Shown one piece after another: positions 34,928 through 44,924 of a stretch of 64,000 nt of DNA (positions are counted from its first letter, which is position 1; every line of letters begins with the position of its first letter). This stretch comes from Pseudomonas graminis (GTDB taxonomy: Bacteria; Pseudomonadota; Gammaproteobacteria; Pseudomonadales; Pseudomonadaceae). The notes below the pieces were generated by a model. That model had not been told where the DNA came from, searched no databases, and saw only the letters and a list, made by a program, of their open reading frames with translations. The stretch lies in contig NZ_CP053746.1 of NCBI RefSeq assembly GCF_013201545.1, forward strand, positions 4,416,501 through 4,480,500. The letters are read 5' to 3'. A program made the translations under genes and the position numbers.

Positions 34928-36112
34928 TCAGAAGTACTTGAGCCAGGCGATGTCCCGGCGACGCGCCTTGAGCGCCGCGAACCAACTCACCGCCGGCCAT
35001 AACACGACGGTCAGCATGGCGGCGCAGCCCCACAGGCCCAATACCGAGGTGAACCCGAAGTATTGGCCTTGGGTGGTGCCCCAGATCGCGACCGCGCCGA
35101 CATAGAGCAACTTCAGCACATACAAGTGCAGGAGGTAGAAAAACATCGGCGCCGCGCCAAAGGTCACCAGTGGTCGCAGCCAGGCCCGACCCTGTTGCCG
35201 CTCAAGCCAGGCCAGAACCAGCAAGCCGACACCCAGCGTGAGGCTGATGAACAGGAGCGACGGCGGGTACTTGGTCACGTTTAACACGCTCATCAGGGTC
35301 TGCGCGGTGGTGTCACCTTCCACCCAAGGTTTCTCGCCATAGCCGTTGATGCCGCGCAGGGCGAGAAACAGCGTCAGTGCGCCAAACCCCCAGGCAATCA
35401 GGTTGATCTCACGCTTTTCCCCATTCGCGTCGCGACCAAACCACGGCCCGGCGGCGTAACCCACGGCAATCACGCCGATCCACGGCAGCAGCGGGTACGA
35501 CGTGCGCAGGCGCAGACTGTCGCCGACCTCGATCCAGCCGCGGTCATGCAGAATCGCCCACGGAATGTGCATCGCCGAGCCCACGGCAAAGTGCACGTCA
35601 TCCAGCAGGTTATGCCCGGCGATGATCGCCAGTCCCAGCGCCGCCAGCACCCCGCGCGGCAGTACCACCATCGCTGACAGCGCAATCATGCTCAGGCCAA
35701 TCGCCCAGATGACCTGCAGGTAAATCACCGTCGGCGGAAACTGGAACGTCCAGGCGAAGTTCACCAGGGTCAGTTCAAGCGCGATCAATACCAGCCCGCG
35801 CTTGAACAGAAACCCCGCCACCGCGCCCTTGCCCGCATGCCGTTCGCCGTACAGCCAGGCTGAAAGACCGGTAAGAAACACGAACAGCGGCGCGCAGAAA
35901 TGCGCGAGGGTGCGGCTGATGAACAGGTCGACGCTGGTGTGGGCGACGTCCATCGGGTCGCTGACCTGATGGTGCAGAAAGAAGGTCTCGCGCACGTGAT
36001 CCAGCAGCATGAACACGATGATCAGTCCACGCAGGGCATCGATCGATTGCAAACGGCCGGGATGGGCGATGGAGGTGACAGGAGATTGCAGGGGGACGGA
36101 CAGAGTTTGCAT
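34928..36112 (-). CDS. DUF1624-family membrane protein (heparan-alpha-glucosaminide N-acetyltransferase-like)
   Basis: 394 residues with about ten membrane helices. The N-terminal motif RLQSIDALRGLIIVFMLLDHVRE contains the conserved D-x-RG and D-H that mark the YeiB/HGSNAT acyltransferase superfamily, and PLFVFLTGLSAWLYG follows. The family transfers acyl groups across the membrane or is of unknown function in bacteria. It is a single gene convergent with patB. The substrate cannot be named. Confidence 0.82.
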   Translation of the reverse strand: MQTLSVPLQSPVTSIAHPGRLQSIDALRGLIIVFMLLDHVRETFFLHHQVSDPMDVAHTSVDLFISRTLAHFCAPLFVFLTGLSAWLYGERHAGKGAVAGFLFKRGLVLIALELTLVNFAWTFQFPPTVIYLQVIWAIGLSMIALSAMVVLPRGVLAALGLAIIAGHNLLDDVHFAVGSAMHIPWAILHDRGWIEVGDSLRLRTSYPLLPWIGVIAVGYAAGPWFGRDANGEKREINLIAWGFGALTLFLALRGINGYGEKPWVEGDTTAQTLMSVLNVTKYPPSLLFISLTLGVGLLVLAWLERQQGRAWLRPLVTFGAAPMFFYLLHLYVLKLLYVGAVAIWGTTQGQYFGFTSVLGLWGCAAMLTVVLWPAVSWFAALKARRRDIAWLKYF

Positions 36113-36304
36113 ACGCGGTGGACTCTCGAAGCGCGATAACCGACAGGCCCATGATAGACCTGCAAAAACGAGTTATAACATAACACTTGAGAGCACCCAG
36201 CGCGCAATCAAAATCACGCGCAGGGTGTGGCCCGAGACCACCGCCGTGCCTCGTCACCGGCCATGAGCACCCTGCCCCGTCCGGTGACTCGGCTGTCGCG
36301 CAGA

Positions 36305-38032
36305 TCAATAACCGAGCGACAACCCCGTGCTGCGACGCGGATCGTTGGCGCCGTAGAAACGGTTATTCCCCACTGGCTTCCCACCGAGGGAAGGCGCGCC
36401 AACGAGAATGGCGGCCAGATGATTGGCGTCCTGAGGACCGGCAAACTTGTGGCCCCAGCTTTCGAGGATCTTCTGGGTGTCAGGGCTCACGGCGAAGGTT
36501 TCCAGGTTGGTGGTTTCCGGCATCCACTGCTGGTGGAAGCGAGGCGCATCGACTGCTTCCTGGATGTTCATGCCGTAGTCGATGACGTTAAGCATGGTCA
36601 GCAAGGTGGCGGTGATGATACGGCTGCCGCCCGGCGTGCCGACGACCATCACCGTCTTGCCGTCCTTGGTGACGATGGTCGGACTCATCGACGACAGCGG
36701 CGACTTGCCCGGGGCGATGGCGTTGGCTTCGCCCTGAATCAGGCCGTACATGTTCGGTACGCCGACCTTGGAGGTGAAGTCGTCCATTTCATCGTTGAGG
36801 ATCACGCCGGTGCTGCTTGCCATTACGCCAGCGCCGAACCAGTCGTTGAGGGTGTAAGTGACGGAAACCGCGTTGCCCCACTTGTCGACGATGGAATAGT
36901 GGGTGGTGTTGTTGCCTTCGTGGGGCGCGACGCCGGGTTTGATGTTCTGGGAGATGCCGGCTTTCTGCGGTTCGATGGCGGCACGAAGCTTGCCGGCGTA
37001 GTCGCGGTCAAGCAGATGACTGATCGGGTTTTTGACGAAATCCGGATCGCCCAGGTAGCTGTTGCGGTCGACGTAGGCGTGACGCATGGCTTCGATCTGG
37101 TAATGCAGCCCTTGGGCGGAGTGATAGCCCAGTTCCTGCATCGGGTAGCCTTCGAGGATGTTCATAATCTCGCAAATCACTACGCCGCCGGAACTCGGTG
37201 GCGGCGCTGAGACCACGTGGTAGCCGCGGTAATCACATTCGATCGGCGCCATTTCGCGGGTTGCGTATTTGTCGAGATCCGCCTGGGTGATGATGCCCTT
37301 CCCTGCATGGCTGGAATCGACGATGGCCTTGGCCACCCAGCCCTTGTAGAAACCATCGCTGCCTTTGGCGGAGATTTCCTTGAGGGTCCTGGCGAGGTCT
37401 TTTTGCACGAGGGTGTCACCGACTTGCAGCGGCTGCCCCTTGTTCAGGAAGATCGTGCCGAGATCCTTTGCATCGGCCTTGAACTCATCGGTGGCGGTAC
37501 CGAGCAGGTCGACGTCTCCTTGCTCCAGGGCGAAGCCGTTTTCAGCGAGTTTGATCGCCGGCGCAATGACTTCGGCGCGTTTTTTGGTGCCGTATTTGCT
37601 GAGCGCCATCTCCATGCCGGACACAGTGCCGGGCACGCCGACGGCCAGGTGCCCCTTGGAACTCAGGTCCGGCACGACGTTGCCGTCCTTGTCCAGGTAC
37701 ATGTTGGCGGTGGCTGCCAGCGGCGCTTTTTCGCGGAAGTCGAGGAAGGTCTTGCGTCCGTCCGCCAGCTGGATGGTCATGAAGCCGCCCCCACCCAGAT
37801 TGCCGGCGGCGGGATAGACCACCGCCAGGGCGTAACCCACGGCAACGGCTGCATCCACCGCGTTGCCGCCGGATTTGAGCACGTCGACACCCACATGGGT
37901 GGCCAGATGCTGAGCGGTGACGACCATGCCGTTTTCAGCAGCGGCCGGGGCCACGGAAGCGGCGTGGGCGCAGGACAGACCAAGGGTGAGCACCGTCGCA
38001 ACGAGCGACTGGGCGAAGGGTTGGTACTTCAT
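36305..38032 (-). CDS. ggt: Gamma-glutamyltransferase
   Basis: Periplasmic enzyme that hydrolyses glutathione and other gamma-glutamyl compounds or transfers the glutamyl group. 575 residues from ATG 38032 (MKYQPFAQSLVATVLTLG); the upstream ORF start at 38104 is not supported. A Sec signal peptide ends near AHA/ASV. The proenzyme is expected to cleave itself before Thr376 in GNNTTHYSIVDKWGN, and this Thr is the nucleophile of the small subunit. Other landmarks are LGGGGFM, SSGGVV and the GTPGGSRI loop of the active site. All expected motifs are present. Confidence 0.94.
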   Translation of the reverse strand: MKYQPFAQSLVATVLTLGLSCAHAASVAPAAAENGMVVTAQHLATHVGVDVLKSGGNAVDAAVAVGYALAVVYPAAGNLGGGGFMTIQLADGRKTFLDFREKAPLAATANMYLDKDGNVVPDLSSKGHLAVGVPGTVSGMEMALSKYGTKKRAEVIAPAIKLAENGFALEQGDVDLLGTATDEFKADAKDLGTIFLNKGQPLQVGDTLVQKDLARTLKEISAKGSDGFYKGWVAKAIVDSSHAGKGIITQADLDKYATREMAPIECDYRGYHVVSAPPPSSGGVVICEIMNILEGYPMQELGYHSAQGLHYQIEAMRHAYVDRNSYLGDPDFVKNPISHLLDRDYAGKLRAAIEPQKAGISQNIKPGVAPHEGNNTTHYSIVDKWGNAVSVTYTLNDWFGAGVMASSTGVILNDEMDDFTSKVGVPNMYGLIQGEANAIAPGKSPLSSMSPTIVTKDGKTVMVVGTPGGSRIITATLLTMLNVIDYGMNIQEAVDAPRFHQQWMPETTNLETFAVSPDTQKILESWGHKFAGPQDANHLAAILVGAPSLGGKPVGNNRFYGANDPRRSTGLSLGY

Positions 38033-38163
38033 GGGCAGTTTCTCTTTTTTCTTGTGGTGGGAGACAGCGGTGGGCAGAAGGTGCCCCGCACTAAAATAGC
38101 GCATGGGGGAAAAGTTGCCAGTTATTGCCAGAGACCCGGGCCAGTTTTTGCCCGAGACCCGGG

Positions 38164-38190
38164 ATAAGACCCGGCATGGGGAATGCCGGG
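38164..38190 (-). terminator. Probable terminator downstream of the SH3 gene
   Basis: CCCGGCAT (38170-38177) and ATGCCGGG (38183-38190) form an 8-bp stem with a five-base loop. On the minus strand it is followed by TCTTAT, a weak T-tract, about 36 bases after the SH3 gene stop. Confidence 0.55.
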
Positions 38191-38225
38191 TTCAGTGCGC
38201 GTGTAGAAGGTAGGACGAAGCGGAC

Positions 38226-38909
38226 TCAGAACCACCGATCGTTGCGCTTGCGGCCCTTGGTCAGGGACGGGAGGATCAGGCCCAGCAACAGTCCAGCGCC
38301 GGCGATGCTGCCGCCGTACACCATGTAACGCATCAGCACCTGATTGTTTTCGTCACCCAGCTTTGCCTGGGTCGTGCGCAAATCCGACTGGGCGCTGGCC
38401 AGCTGCGCGTTCAGGTCCTTGGTCCGTGCTTCGAGCTCGTCGACCAGTTTCTTGCGCGACTCCAGGGTTTCCTGCATGCCCTGAACCTTGGTCTTCCAGT
38501 CGTCGTCGATGGTCTTCAGTTGCGCGCTGAGGTCAGCGGCCTTCTGGGTCAATTGCGGCAAGCGCTCGGCCTGCCCCGGCACTTCCTGCAGGTCCGCGGT
38601 GGGAATCCAGACGTTGTCGCCGGCGCTGCCGCGCACCTGGCTGTAGTCGCCCTGGGTGTTGATCAGCTCGACTTTCTGTCCGGACTTCAAGGTGCCGACG
38701 ATGCGGTAGCCGTCGGTGGGACCGCTGCGTACGTAAGTGCTCAGGGTGTCACTGACCCAGCGATCCTTGCTCGTGGTTTCGGCCAGCGCGAACGGGCTGG
38801 CAACGGCGGCGGTTATCAAGGTGGTCAGCAGGCCGGCATTGAGCAAACGGCGTCGAACGCCCGGCACAGGGGTCAAGCGAAGGGAGGCATCGGAGGGAGA
38901 AATAGGCAT
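38226..38909 (-). CDS. YgiM-like SH3-domain membrane protein (TIGR04211 type)
   Basis: 227 residues from ATG 38909 (MPISPSDASLRL); the upstream start at 38993 is less likely. A signal sequence (LLTTLITAAVASPFALAE) is followed by a bacterial SH3 domain (about 50-110, WVSDTLSTYVRSGPTDGYRIVG), a coiled coil (about 120-190) and a C-terminal membrane helix (about 200-220) with a basic tail KGRKRNDRW. This is the arrangement of E. coli YgiM. SH3b domains of this type usually bind cell-wall peptides. It is in the same direction as ggt but separated by a terminator-like hairpin. Confidence 0.87.
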   Translation of the reverse strand: MPISPSDASLRLTPVPGVRRRLLNAGLLTTLITAAVASPFALAETTSKDRWVSDTLSTYVRSGPTDGYRIVGTLKSGQKVELINTQGDYSQVRGSAGDNVWIPTADLQEVPGQAERLPQLTQKAADLSAQLKTIDDDWKTKVQGMQETLESRKKLVDELEARTKDLNAQLASAQSDLRTTQAKLGDENNQVLMRYMVYGGSIAGAGLLLGLILPSLTKGRKRNDRWF

Positions 38910-39335
38910 GGATAATCTTCGACAAATTGAAAAGAAGGCCGATGGGCGGGCCGCATGCAAGGGAATAACGCCTGATCGGACAGCGCCGAACAACGCGCTG
39001 CAACTGCTGGAATAGGCATCTGGCGCGGGCGAAATTCAGCCGGACGTCGCGGGCCGTAACCCGGGCGTACTGCGCGCGCAGTGGTCAACAGACCATTGAA
39101 AAGATGTCAGGTTCAGTGGCGAGGGATGACATTCGTCCGGGAAACGTCCCACAACGATTGTCGGAAGACTTCAAACGACTGTGGGAGCGAGTCCGCTGAC
39201 GAATGCCTTATCAGGCGACCAGGTCGACTGATGGAAAGCTATTCGCGAGCAGGCTCGCTCCCACAGGTTTGCTACTCAGTTGCTACTCGGCCATTGCGCT
39301 GCGTCGAGAAAAACGCGGCTCAATGCAAGGCGTTA
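38910..39335. other. Gene-free gap with a REP pair
   Basis: No coding region is seen between the SH3 gene start and the glgB stop. It should hold the SH3 gene promoter. The REP pair at 39179-39266 is listed separately. No terminator with a T-tract follows glgB. Confidence 0.6.
39179..39266. repeat. Inverted REP pair (REPIN-like)
   Basis: CTGTGGGAGCGAG at 39179 and its complement CTCGCTCCCACAG ending at 39266 delimit an 88-base unit with internal inner arms reading GACGAAT and ATTCGCG. This is the usual head-to-head REPIN layout of Pseudomonas intergenic regions. Sequence family is different from the CCGGCT type elsewhere in the window. Confidence 0.8.
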
Positions 39336-41585
39336 TCACTCATCGTGTTGCAACTGCTCCACCGTCGGCTTGAGAATCACCACGCCCAGCGGCGGCAGGT
39401 TCAAGGACAGCGAGAACGCCTGGCCGTGACTCTTGATCTCGTCGGTGCGCACGCCACCGCCGTTGCCAAAGTTGGAACCGGCATAGACCCCCGCATCGCT
39501 GTTGAACAGCTCGGCCCACTTGCCGCTGAACGGAACGCCAACGCGGTAGGCTTCTCGCGGCACCGGCGTGAGGTTGGCGACCACCAGCAAGGGCTCGCCC
39601 TCCTTGCTCCAGCGCAGGTAGGCATAGACGCTGTTGCCGGCGTCGTCACCAATCACCCACTGGAAACCCTGTGGCTGACAGTCCTGCTCGTGCAGCGCCT
39701 TTTCCGTGCGATACAACCGGTTGAGGTCGCTGACCAGCGTGTGCACGCCCTTGTGCTCGGCGTACTGCAAGAAATGCCAGTCCAGCTCGGTGTCGTGGTT
39801 CCACTCGCGCCACTGGGCAAACTCGCAGCCCATGAACAGCAGCTTTTTGCCGGGGTGGGTCCACATGAACGACAGGTACGCGCGCAGGTTGGCGAATTTC
39901 TGCCAGCGGTCGCCAGGCATTTTGTCGATCAGCGAATGTTTGCCGTGCACCACTTCATCGTGGGAAATCGGCAGCACGAACCGCTCGGACCACGCGTAGA
40001 CCAGGCCAAAGCTCAGCTGGGAATGGTGGTGCTGGCGATGGATGGGGTCCTGCTCGATGTACTTGAGCGTGTCGTGCATCCAGCCCATGTTCCACTTGTA
40101 CGAGAAACCCAGACCGCCCTGTTGTGTGGACTGAGAAACGCCCGGCCACGAGGTTGATTCCTCGGCAATGACCAACGCGCCAGGTGCTTCGATCGCCACC
40201 ACATCGTTAAGGTGGCGCAAGAAGTCGATGGCTTCCAGGTTTTCACGGCCGCCATAACGGTTCGGGACCCATTCGCCGGCATTGCGGGAATAGTCGCGAT
40301 ACAGCATTGACGCCACCGCATCCACGCGCAACGCATCAACGTGGAAGTTCTTCAGCCAATGGATACCCGAGGCAATCATGAAGCCGTGGACTTCGGTGCG
40401 CCCCAGGTTGTAGATCAGGGTGTTCCAGTCCTGATGGAAACCTTCATGGGGGTTGGCGTATTCGTACAGCGCGGTCCCGTCGAACTGGGCCAGACCGTGT
40501 GCATCGGTCGGAAAGTGCGCCGGCACCCAATCGAGAATCACGCCGATGTCGTTACGGTGGCAGGCATCAACGAATGCGGCGAAGTCTTCCGGTTTGCCGT
40601 AGCGCGCACTCGGTGCAAACTGCGACAACACCTGGTAGCCCCATGAACCGCCGAACGGGTGCTCCATGATCGGCATCAGTTCGATGTGGGTAAAGCCCAG
40701 TTCCTTGATGTAAGGAATCAGATTCTCTGCCAGCTCGCGCCAGTCGTACGGGCGATCCGGCTCGTCATCGCCGCCGTGGTGCCATTGCCACGAGCCGGCG
40801 TGCAGCTCGTAGATCGACAGCGGCTGATGAATGTCGTGCTTGTCGCCCCGTGACTGCATCCAGTCGTGGTCCTGCCATTCAAAGGCCAGCGGCGCCGCGA
40901 CTTTCGAAGCGGTAGCAGGTGGCAACTGAGTGGCCAGGGCCATCGGGTCAGCCTTGAGCGGCAGAACGCCGTGCTGGCCGAGGATTTCGTACTTGTACGC
41001 TTCGCCCGGGCCGATGCGCGGGATGAAGATTTCCCACACACCGGTCGGGTGACGGAGGCGCATCGGGTGACGACGGCCGTCCCAGCTGTTGAAGTCGCCG
41101 ACCACCGAAACACGGCGGGCATTCGGTGCCCACACCGAGAAGCGCACGCCGTCGACGCCATCGACATTCCTGACCTGCGCGCCCAAGGCGCTGCTCAGGT
41201 CGCGGTGGTTGCCCTCGGCAAACAGGTACAAGTCCATCTCGCCCAGCTGCTCGCCGAAGCTGTACGGGTCTTCGGTGATTTGCTCGCCGGTGGCCCAGGA
41301 GATTTTCAGCAGATAGGGTTCGCGCACCGGAAACTGCCCGGCAAAGAAGCCCGGTTTGTCGGTCATGCTCAACTGGCCGAGGTCACGTTCGCCGTCGCGA
41401 GACAGCACGCGCACCGCCAGTGCGTTGGGCAGATAGGCGCGGATCACCTGGCCTTCAGCGCCATCGCTGTGGGGGCCGAGCATCGAGAACGGGTCGCGGT
41501 GCTCCGCACGGATCAACGCGTCCAGGTCGACGGCGCTGGGCAATATCGCGTGGTTGCCATTACCGAATTGGTCAGACGCACTCAT
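39336..41585 (-). CDS. glgB: 1,4-alpha-glucan branching enzyme GlgB
   Basis: GH13 branching enzyme that adds alpha-1,6 branches to the glucan made by GlgE. 749 residues from ATG 41585, which has GGAG seven bases upstream; a second ATG six bases earlier is too close to that box. An N1/N2 CBM48 region ([20 protein letters not shown]) precedes the barrel. The catalytic set is Asp422 (LRVDAVASM), Glu475 (IAEESTSW) and Asp543 ([10 protein letters not shown]). The gene overlaps or abuts the treS fusion stop, ending the three-gene operon. Confidence 0.96.
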   Translation of the reverse strand: MSASDQFGNGNHAILPSAVDLDALIRAEHRDPFSMLGPHSDGAEGQVIRAYLPNALAVRVLSRDGERDLGQLSMTDKPGFFAGQFPVREPYLLKISWATGEQITEDPYSFGEQLGEMDLYLFAEGNHRDLSSALGAQVRNVDGVDGVRFSVWAPNARRVSVVGDFNSWDGRRHPMRLRHPTGVWEIFIPRIGPGEAYKYEILGQHGVLPLKADPMALATQLPPATASKVAAPLAFEWQDHDWMQSRGDKHDIHQPLSIYELHAGSWQWHHGGDDEPDRPYDWRELAENLIPYIKELGFTHIELMPIMEHPFGGSWGYQVLSQFAPSARYGKPEDFAAFVDACHRNDIGVILDWVPAHFPTDAHGLAQFDGTALYEYANPHEGFHQDWNTLIYNLGRTEVHGFMIASGIHWLKNFHVDALRVDAVASMLYRDYSRNAGEWVPNRYGGRENLEAIDFLRHLNDVVAIEAPGALVIAEESTSWPGVSQSTQQGGLGFSYKWNMGWMHDTLKYIEQDPIHRQHHHSQLSFGLVYAWSERFVLPISHDEVVHGKHSLIDKMPGDRWQKFANLRAYLSFMWTHPGKKLLFMGCEFAQWREWNHDTELDWHFLQYAEHKGVHTLVSDLNRLYRTEKALHEQDCQPQGFQWVIGDDAGNSVYAYLRWSKEGEPLLVVANLTPVPREAYRVGVPFSGKWAELFNSDAGVYAGSNFGNGGGVRTDEIKSHGQAFSLSLNLPPLGVVILKPTVEQLQHDE

Positions 41586-41587
41586 TT

Positions 41588-44500
41588 TCATTCTCCATCA
41601 GACAGGTCTAGAAGCCCGCGCAAGCCTTGAAGCGGAACCGACAACCATGTCGGCCGATTCTCGGCCTCGTAGGCCACTTCATAAGCGGCTTTTTCCAGGG
41701 TGAACAGCGCCAGCGCAGCAGCCTCACCTTTGGCATCTTTCCAGTCGTGACCCACTTCAACGGTGGCCTTGCGATAGCCGTCGAGGAAGGCCTCGCGCGC
41801 CTGCTTCAAATACGTCTCGGCCACTTGCTGGCGGGCGGTTTCAGCCTGCACCGACGTGTCGGCACTTTGCGCGTTGCGCAGGGCCATCGCCGCAGCGTAG
41901 TCGAACGAGCGCAGTACGCCGCTGACATCTTTGAACGGGCTGTATTTGGCCCGACGTTCCTGCAGCGGACGCGCGGGCTCGCCTTCGAAGTCGATCAGGT
42001 AGGCATCGCCCTTCACCACCAGCATCTGGCCGAGGTGCAGGTCGCCGTGCACCCGCATTCTCAGGCCGCCGACTGACTGCTTCGCCAGGGTTTTGACCTG
42101 GGCCAGCAGCGCTTTGCGTTTGCCCAGCAGTTCAGTGATGAGCTGCTGATCCTGGGCCTCCAGAGAGTCGCGGTGCTGTTCAAGCAGCTGCAAGGCGCGC
42201 TCGATCTGCGCCGAAACGCTCTTCGCCGAGGCCTCGCTGTCCTTGACGCTGGTGACTTCGGTCTTGAAGTCCGGGTTATCCGTCGGGGCGCCGAGGATCA
42301 CGTGCATCTCGCCCAGACGCTGGCCCAACAGGCCGGCAAAGTCTTTCAGCTCGATCAGCGCATTGGCTTGCTGCTCCAGCGCCGACTGACCGTGGGCCAT
42401 GTGATCGCGCACGGCGCGTTCGAGGTTGTTCTGGGTCCATTCCCACGCATCGCCCTGATTGCTCAGGTAACCCTGGGCGATCATCAGCAGGTTCTTCTCG
42501 CCCTGCCCGTCGACGCGCACGACCGCGCCCATCAGCGGCGAGATGTGCGGGTAGCCGGCTTCGGTCAGGTACGCGCCCATTTCCAGTTCCGGGTGAGTAC
42601 CGGCCGCGACACGGCGAATCATTTTCAGCACCAGCTTCTTGCCGACCACCACCGAGCTATTGGACTGCTCGGCCGAGAGGTAACGCACCTCGGCGTCTTC
42701 GTTCAGCCCCAGTGGCGCCAGTTGCGACGTGCTCTGGAACTGCAGCTCACCGTCCGGCGTCGCCAGCACGGTATTGTCCTGCATGCCTTTGATGACGTTG
42801 CGAATGAACGGCTCGAGGGTGAACGCATCGGTGATCAAGCCGACCTGGCGGCCACGACGCACGCGAGACAGGGCCAACTGTTGCGGCAACGCGCTGCTGA
42901 TGTCGTCTTCCGGCAACAGGCCAAACGGCAACTGGTAGCGCACCGTTTCGCCGCCAGAGGTCACTTCGATTTCGCTCAGCAACGCCGGCCGCACCGTGGA
43001 GCCGAAGCGCACGGCGTAGGCAATGTGAATGCTGTCGATGGCCGTGCCCTTGCCGGCGAACCAGCGGCGTTTCGGCAGATAGACCGACAGCGACTGCTGC
43101 TCCATGGTCTGGCGCAGGGGTTCTTCGAGCAATTCTTCCAGGCGCTGCTTGAGCACCAGGGTCGGGAAGTCCGGCATGCTCTGGGCCGGTTCAACGTGCC
43201 AGCTGGGCATTTGATTCTCCGCGGCCAGCAAGAACCAGTAGAAGCCATAAGGTGGCAACGTCAGCAGGTAATTGAGCTGGCCAATGGGTGGAAAGGCGCT
43301 GCCGCCGAGCATTTCGACCGGCACTGTCCCGGCGTACGGCGCCAGTTCAAGCTCGGCAGCCTGGGACGCGGCCGAAACGTTGGCGACGCATAGGATGATT
43401 TCAGTCTTGCCGTCCGGCCCGGTGTATTCGCGGGTGTAGGCCAAGATGCGGCGGTTGCTTGGCGAGAGCATTTTCAGGGTGCCACGGCCGAAGGCTTTCT
43501 GCTGCCGGCGCACGGCGAGCATGCGCCGGGTCCAGTTCAGCAGCGAATGCGGGTCATGATCCTGCGCTTCGACGTTGACCGACTGGTAACCATAAAGCGG
43601 GTCCATGATCGGCGGGAGCACCAGGCTCGCCGGGTTGGCGCGGGAAAAGCCGCCATTTCGGTCAATCGACCACTGCATCGGCGTGCGCACACCGTCGCGG
43701 TCGCCGAGGTAAATGTTGTCGCCCATGCCGATTTCGTCGCCGTAATACAGGGTCGGCGTGCCGGGCATGGACAGCAGCATGCTGTTCAGCAGCTCCACGC
43801 GGCGGCGGTCACGTTCCAGCAGCGGCGCCAGGCGACGACGAATGCCCAGGTTGATCCGCGCGCGACGGTCCGAGGCGTAGTAATTCCACAGGTAATCGCG
43901 CTCGCGGTCGGTGACCATCTCCAGCGTCAGCTCATCGTGGTTACGCAGGAAGATCGCCCACTGGCAGTTCTCCGGGATTTCCGGGGTCTGGCGCAGGATA
44001 TCGGTGATCGGGAAACGGTCTTCCTGGGCAACCGCCATGTACATGCGCGGCATCAGCGGGAAGTGGAACGCCATGTGGCATTCGTCGCCGTCCTTACCCT
44101 TGCGATCGCCGAAGTACAGCTGAGTGTCTTCCGGCCATTGGTTGGCTTCGGCCAGCAGCATGCGGTCGGGGTAGTTGGCGTCGATTTCGGCACGGATCTG
44201 CTTGAGGACCTGGTGGGTCTCCGGCAGGTTTTCGTTGTTGGTGCCGTCGCGCTCGATCAAGTACGGAATCGCATCCAGACGCAGGCCGTCGATGCCCATG
44301 TCCAGCCAGTAGCGCATGACCTCGATCACCGCCTTCATGACCTGCGGGTTGTCGAAGTTCAGATCCGGCTGGTGGGAATAGAAACGGTGCCAGAAATACT
44401 GCTCGGCCACCGGGTCCCAGGTCCAGTTGGACTTCTCGGTGTCGAGAAAGATGATCCGGGTGCCGTCGTATTTCTGCGGGTCATCGGACCAGACGTAGAA

Positions 44501-44908
44501 ATCCCGCGCCTTGGAGCCCTTCTTGGCGTGGCGCGCGCGCTGAAACCACGCGTGCTGGTCCGAGGTGTGGTTGATGACCAGTTCGGTAATCACCCGCAGA
44601 CCGCGGTTGTGGGCCTCGGCGATAAACTTCTTCGCGTCGGCCATGGTGCCGTAATCGCTGTGCACGCCACGGTATTCGGAGATGTCATAGCCATCGTCGC
44701 GGCGTGGCGACGGGTAGAACGGCAGCAGCCAGATGGTGTTGACGCCCAGCTCGGCAATGTAGTCGAGCTTGGCAATCAGGCCGGGGAAGTCACCGATGCC
44801 ATCGTCGTTGGAATCGAAAAACGATTTCACGTGGACCTGGTAAATCACCGCATCCTTGTACCAGAGCGGGTCTTCGATAAAGGCAGCGTTGCGGGGTTTC
44901 TTTGCCAT
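41588..44908 (-). CDS. treS: Trehalose synthase-maltokinase fusion (TreS-Mak/Pep2)
   Basis: Bifunctional protein of 1106 residues from ATG 44908 ([24 protein letters not shown]). The N-terminal GH13 part (about 1-560) interconverts trehalose and maltose, with Asp212 (LRLDAIPYL), Glu254 ([11 protein letters not shown]) and Asp325 ([10 protein letters not shown]). The C-terminal part (about 690-1106) is a maltokinase that makes maltose-1-phosphate, with VHGDLHLGQ and [12 protein letters not shown] as catalytic and metal-binding motifs. The fusion feeds GlgE, encoded just upstream. The order glgE, treS-mak, glgB is typical of Pseudomonas. Confidence 0.95.
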   Translation of the reverse strand: MAKKPRNAAFIEDPLWYKDAVIYQVHVKSFFDSNDDGIGDFPGLIAKLDYIAELGVNTIWLLPFYPSPRRDDGYDISEYRGVHSDYGTMADAKKFIAEAHNRGLRVITELVINHTSDQHAWFQRARHAKKGSKARDFYVWSDDPQKYDGTRIIFLDTEKSNWTWDPVAEQYFWHRFYSHQPDLNFDNPQVMKAVIEVMRYWLDMGIDGLRLDAIPYLIERDGTNNENLPETHQVLKQIRAEIDANYPDRMLLAEANQWPEDTQLYFGDRKGKDGDECHMAFHFPLMPRMYMAVAQEDRFPITDILRQTPEIPENCQWAIFLRNHDELTLEMVTDRERDYLWNYYASDRRARINLGIRRRLAPLLERDRRRVELLNSMLLSMPGTPTLYYGDEIGMGDNIYLGDRDGVRTPMQWSIDRNGGFSRANPASLVLPPIMDPLYGYQSVNVEAQDHDPHSLLNWTRRMLAVRRQQKAFGRGTLKMLSPSNRRILAYTREYTGPDGKTEIILCVANVSAASQAAELELAPYAGTVPVEMLGGSAFPPIGQLNYLLTLPPYGFYWFLLAAENQMPSWHVEPAQSMPDFPTLVLKQRLEELLEEPLRQTMEQQSLSVYLPKRRWFAGKGTAIDSIHIAYAVRFGSTVRPALLSEIEVTSGGETVRYQLPFGLLPEDDISSALPQQLALSRVRRGRQVGLITDAFTLEPFIRNVIKGMQDNTVLATPDGELQFQSTSQLAPLGLNEDAEVRYLSAEQSNSSVVVGKKLVLKMIRRVAAGTHPELEMGAYLTEAGYPHISPLMGAVVRVDGQGEKNLLMIAQGYLSNQGDAWEWTQNNLERAVRDHMAHGQSALEQQANALIELKDFAGLLGQRLGEMHVILGAPTDNPDFKTEVTSVKDSEASAKSVSAQIERALQLLEQHRDSLEAQDQQLITELLGKRKALLAQVKTLAKQSVGGLRMRVHGDLHLGQMLVVKGDAYLIDFEGEPARPLQERRAKYSPFKDVSGVLRSFDYAAAMALRNAQSADTSVQAETARQQVAETYLKQAREAFLDGYRKATVEVGHDWKDAKGEAAALALFTLEKAAYEVAYEAENRPTWLSVPLQGLRGLLDLSDGE

Positions 44909-44924
44909 GACCACATCCTTTGAA

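Noticed and set aside
42173..43393. 406-residue ORF antisense to treS-maltokinase
   Set aside because: Same antisense pattern; the minus strand holds the maltokinase motifs.
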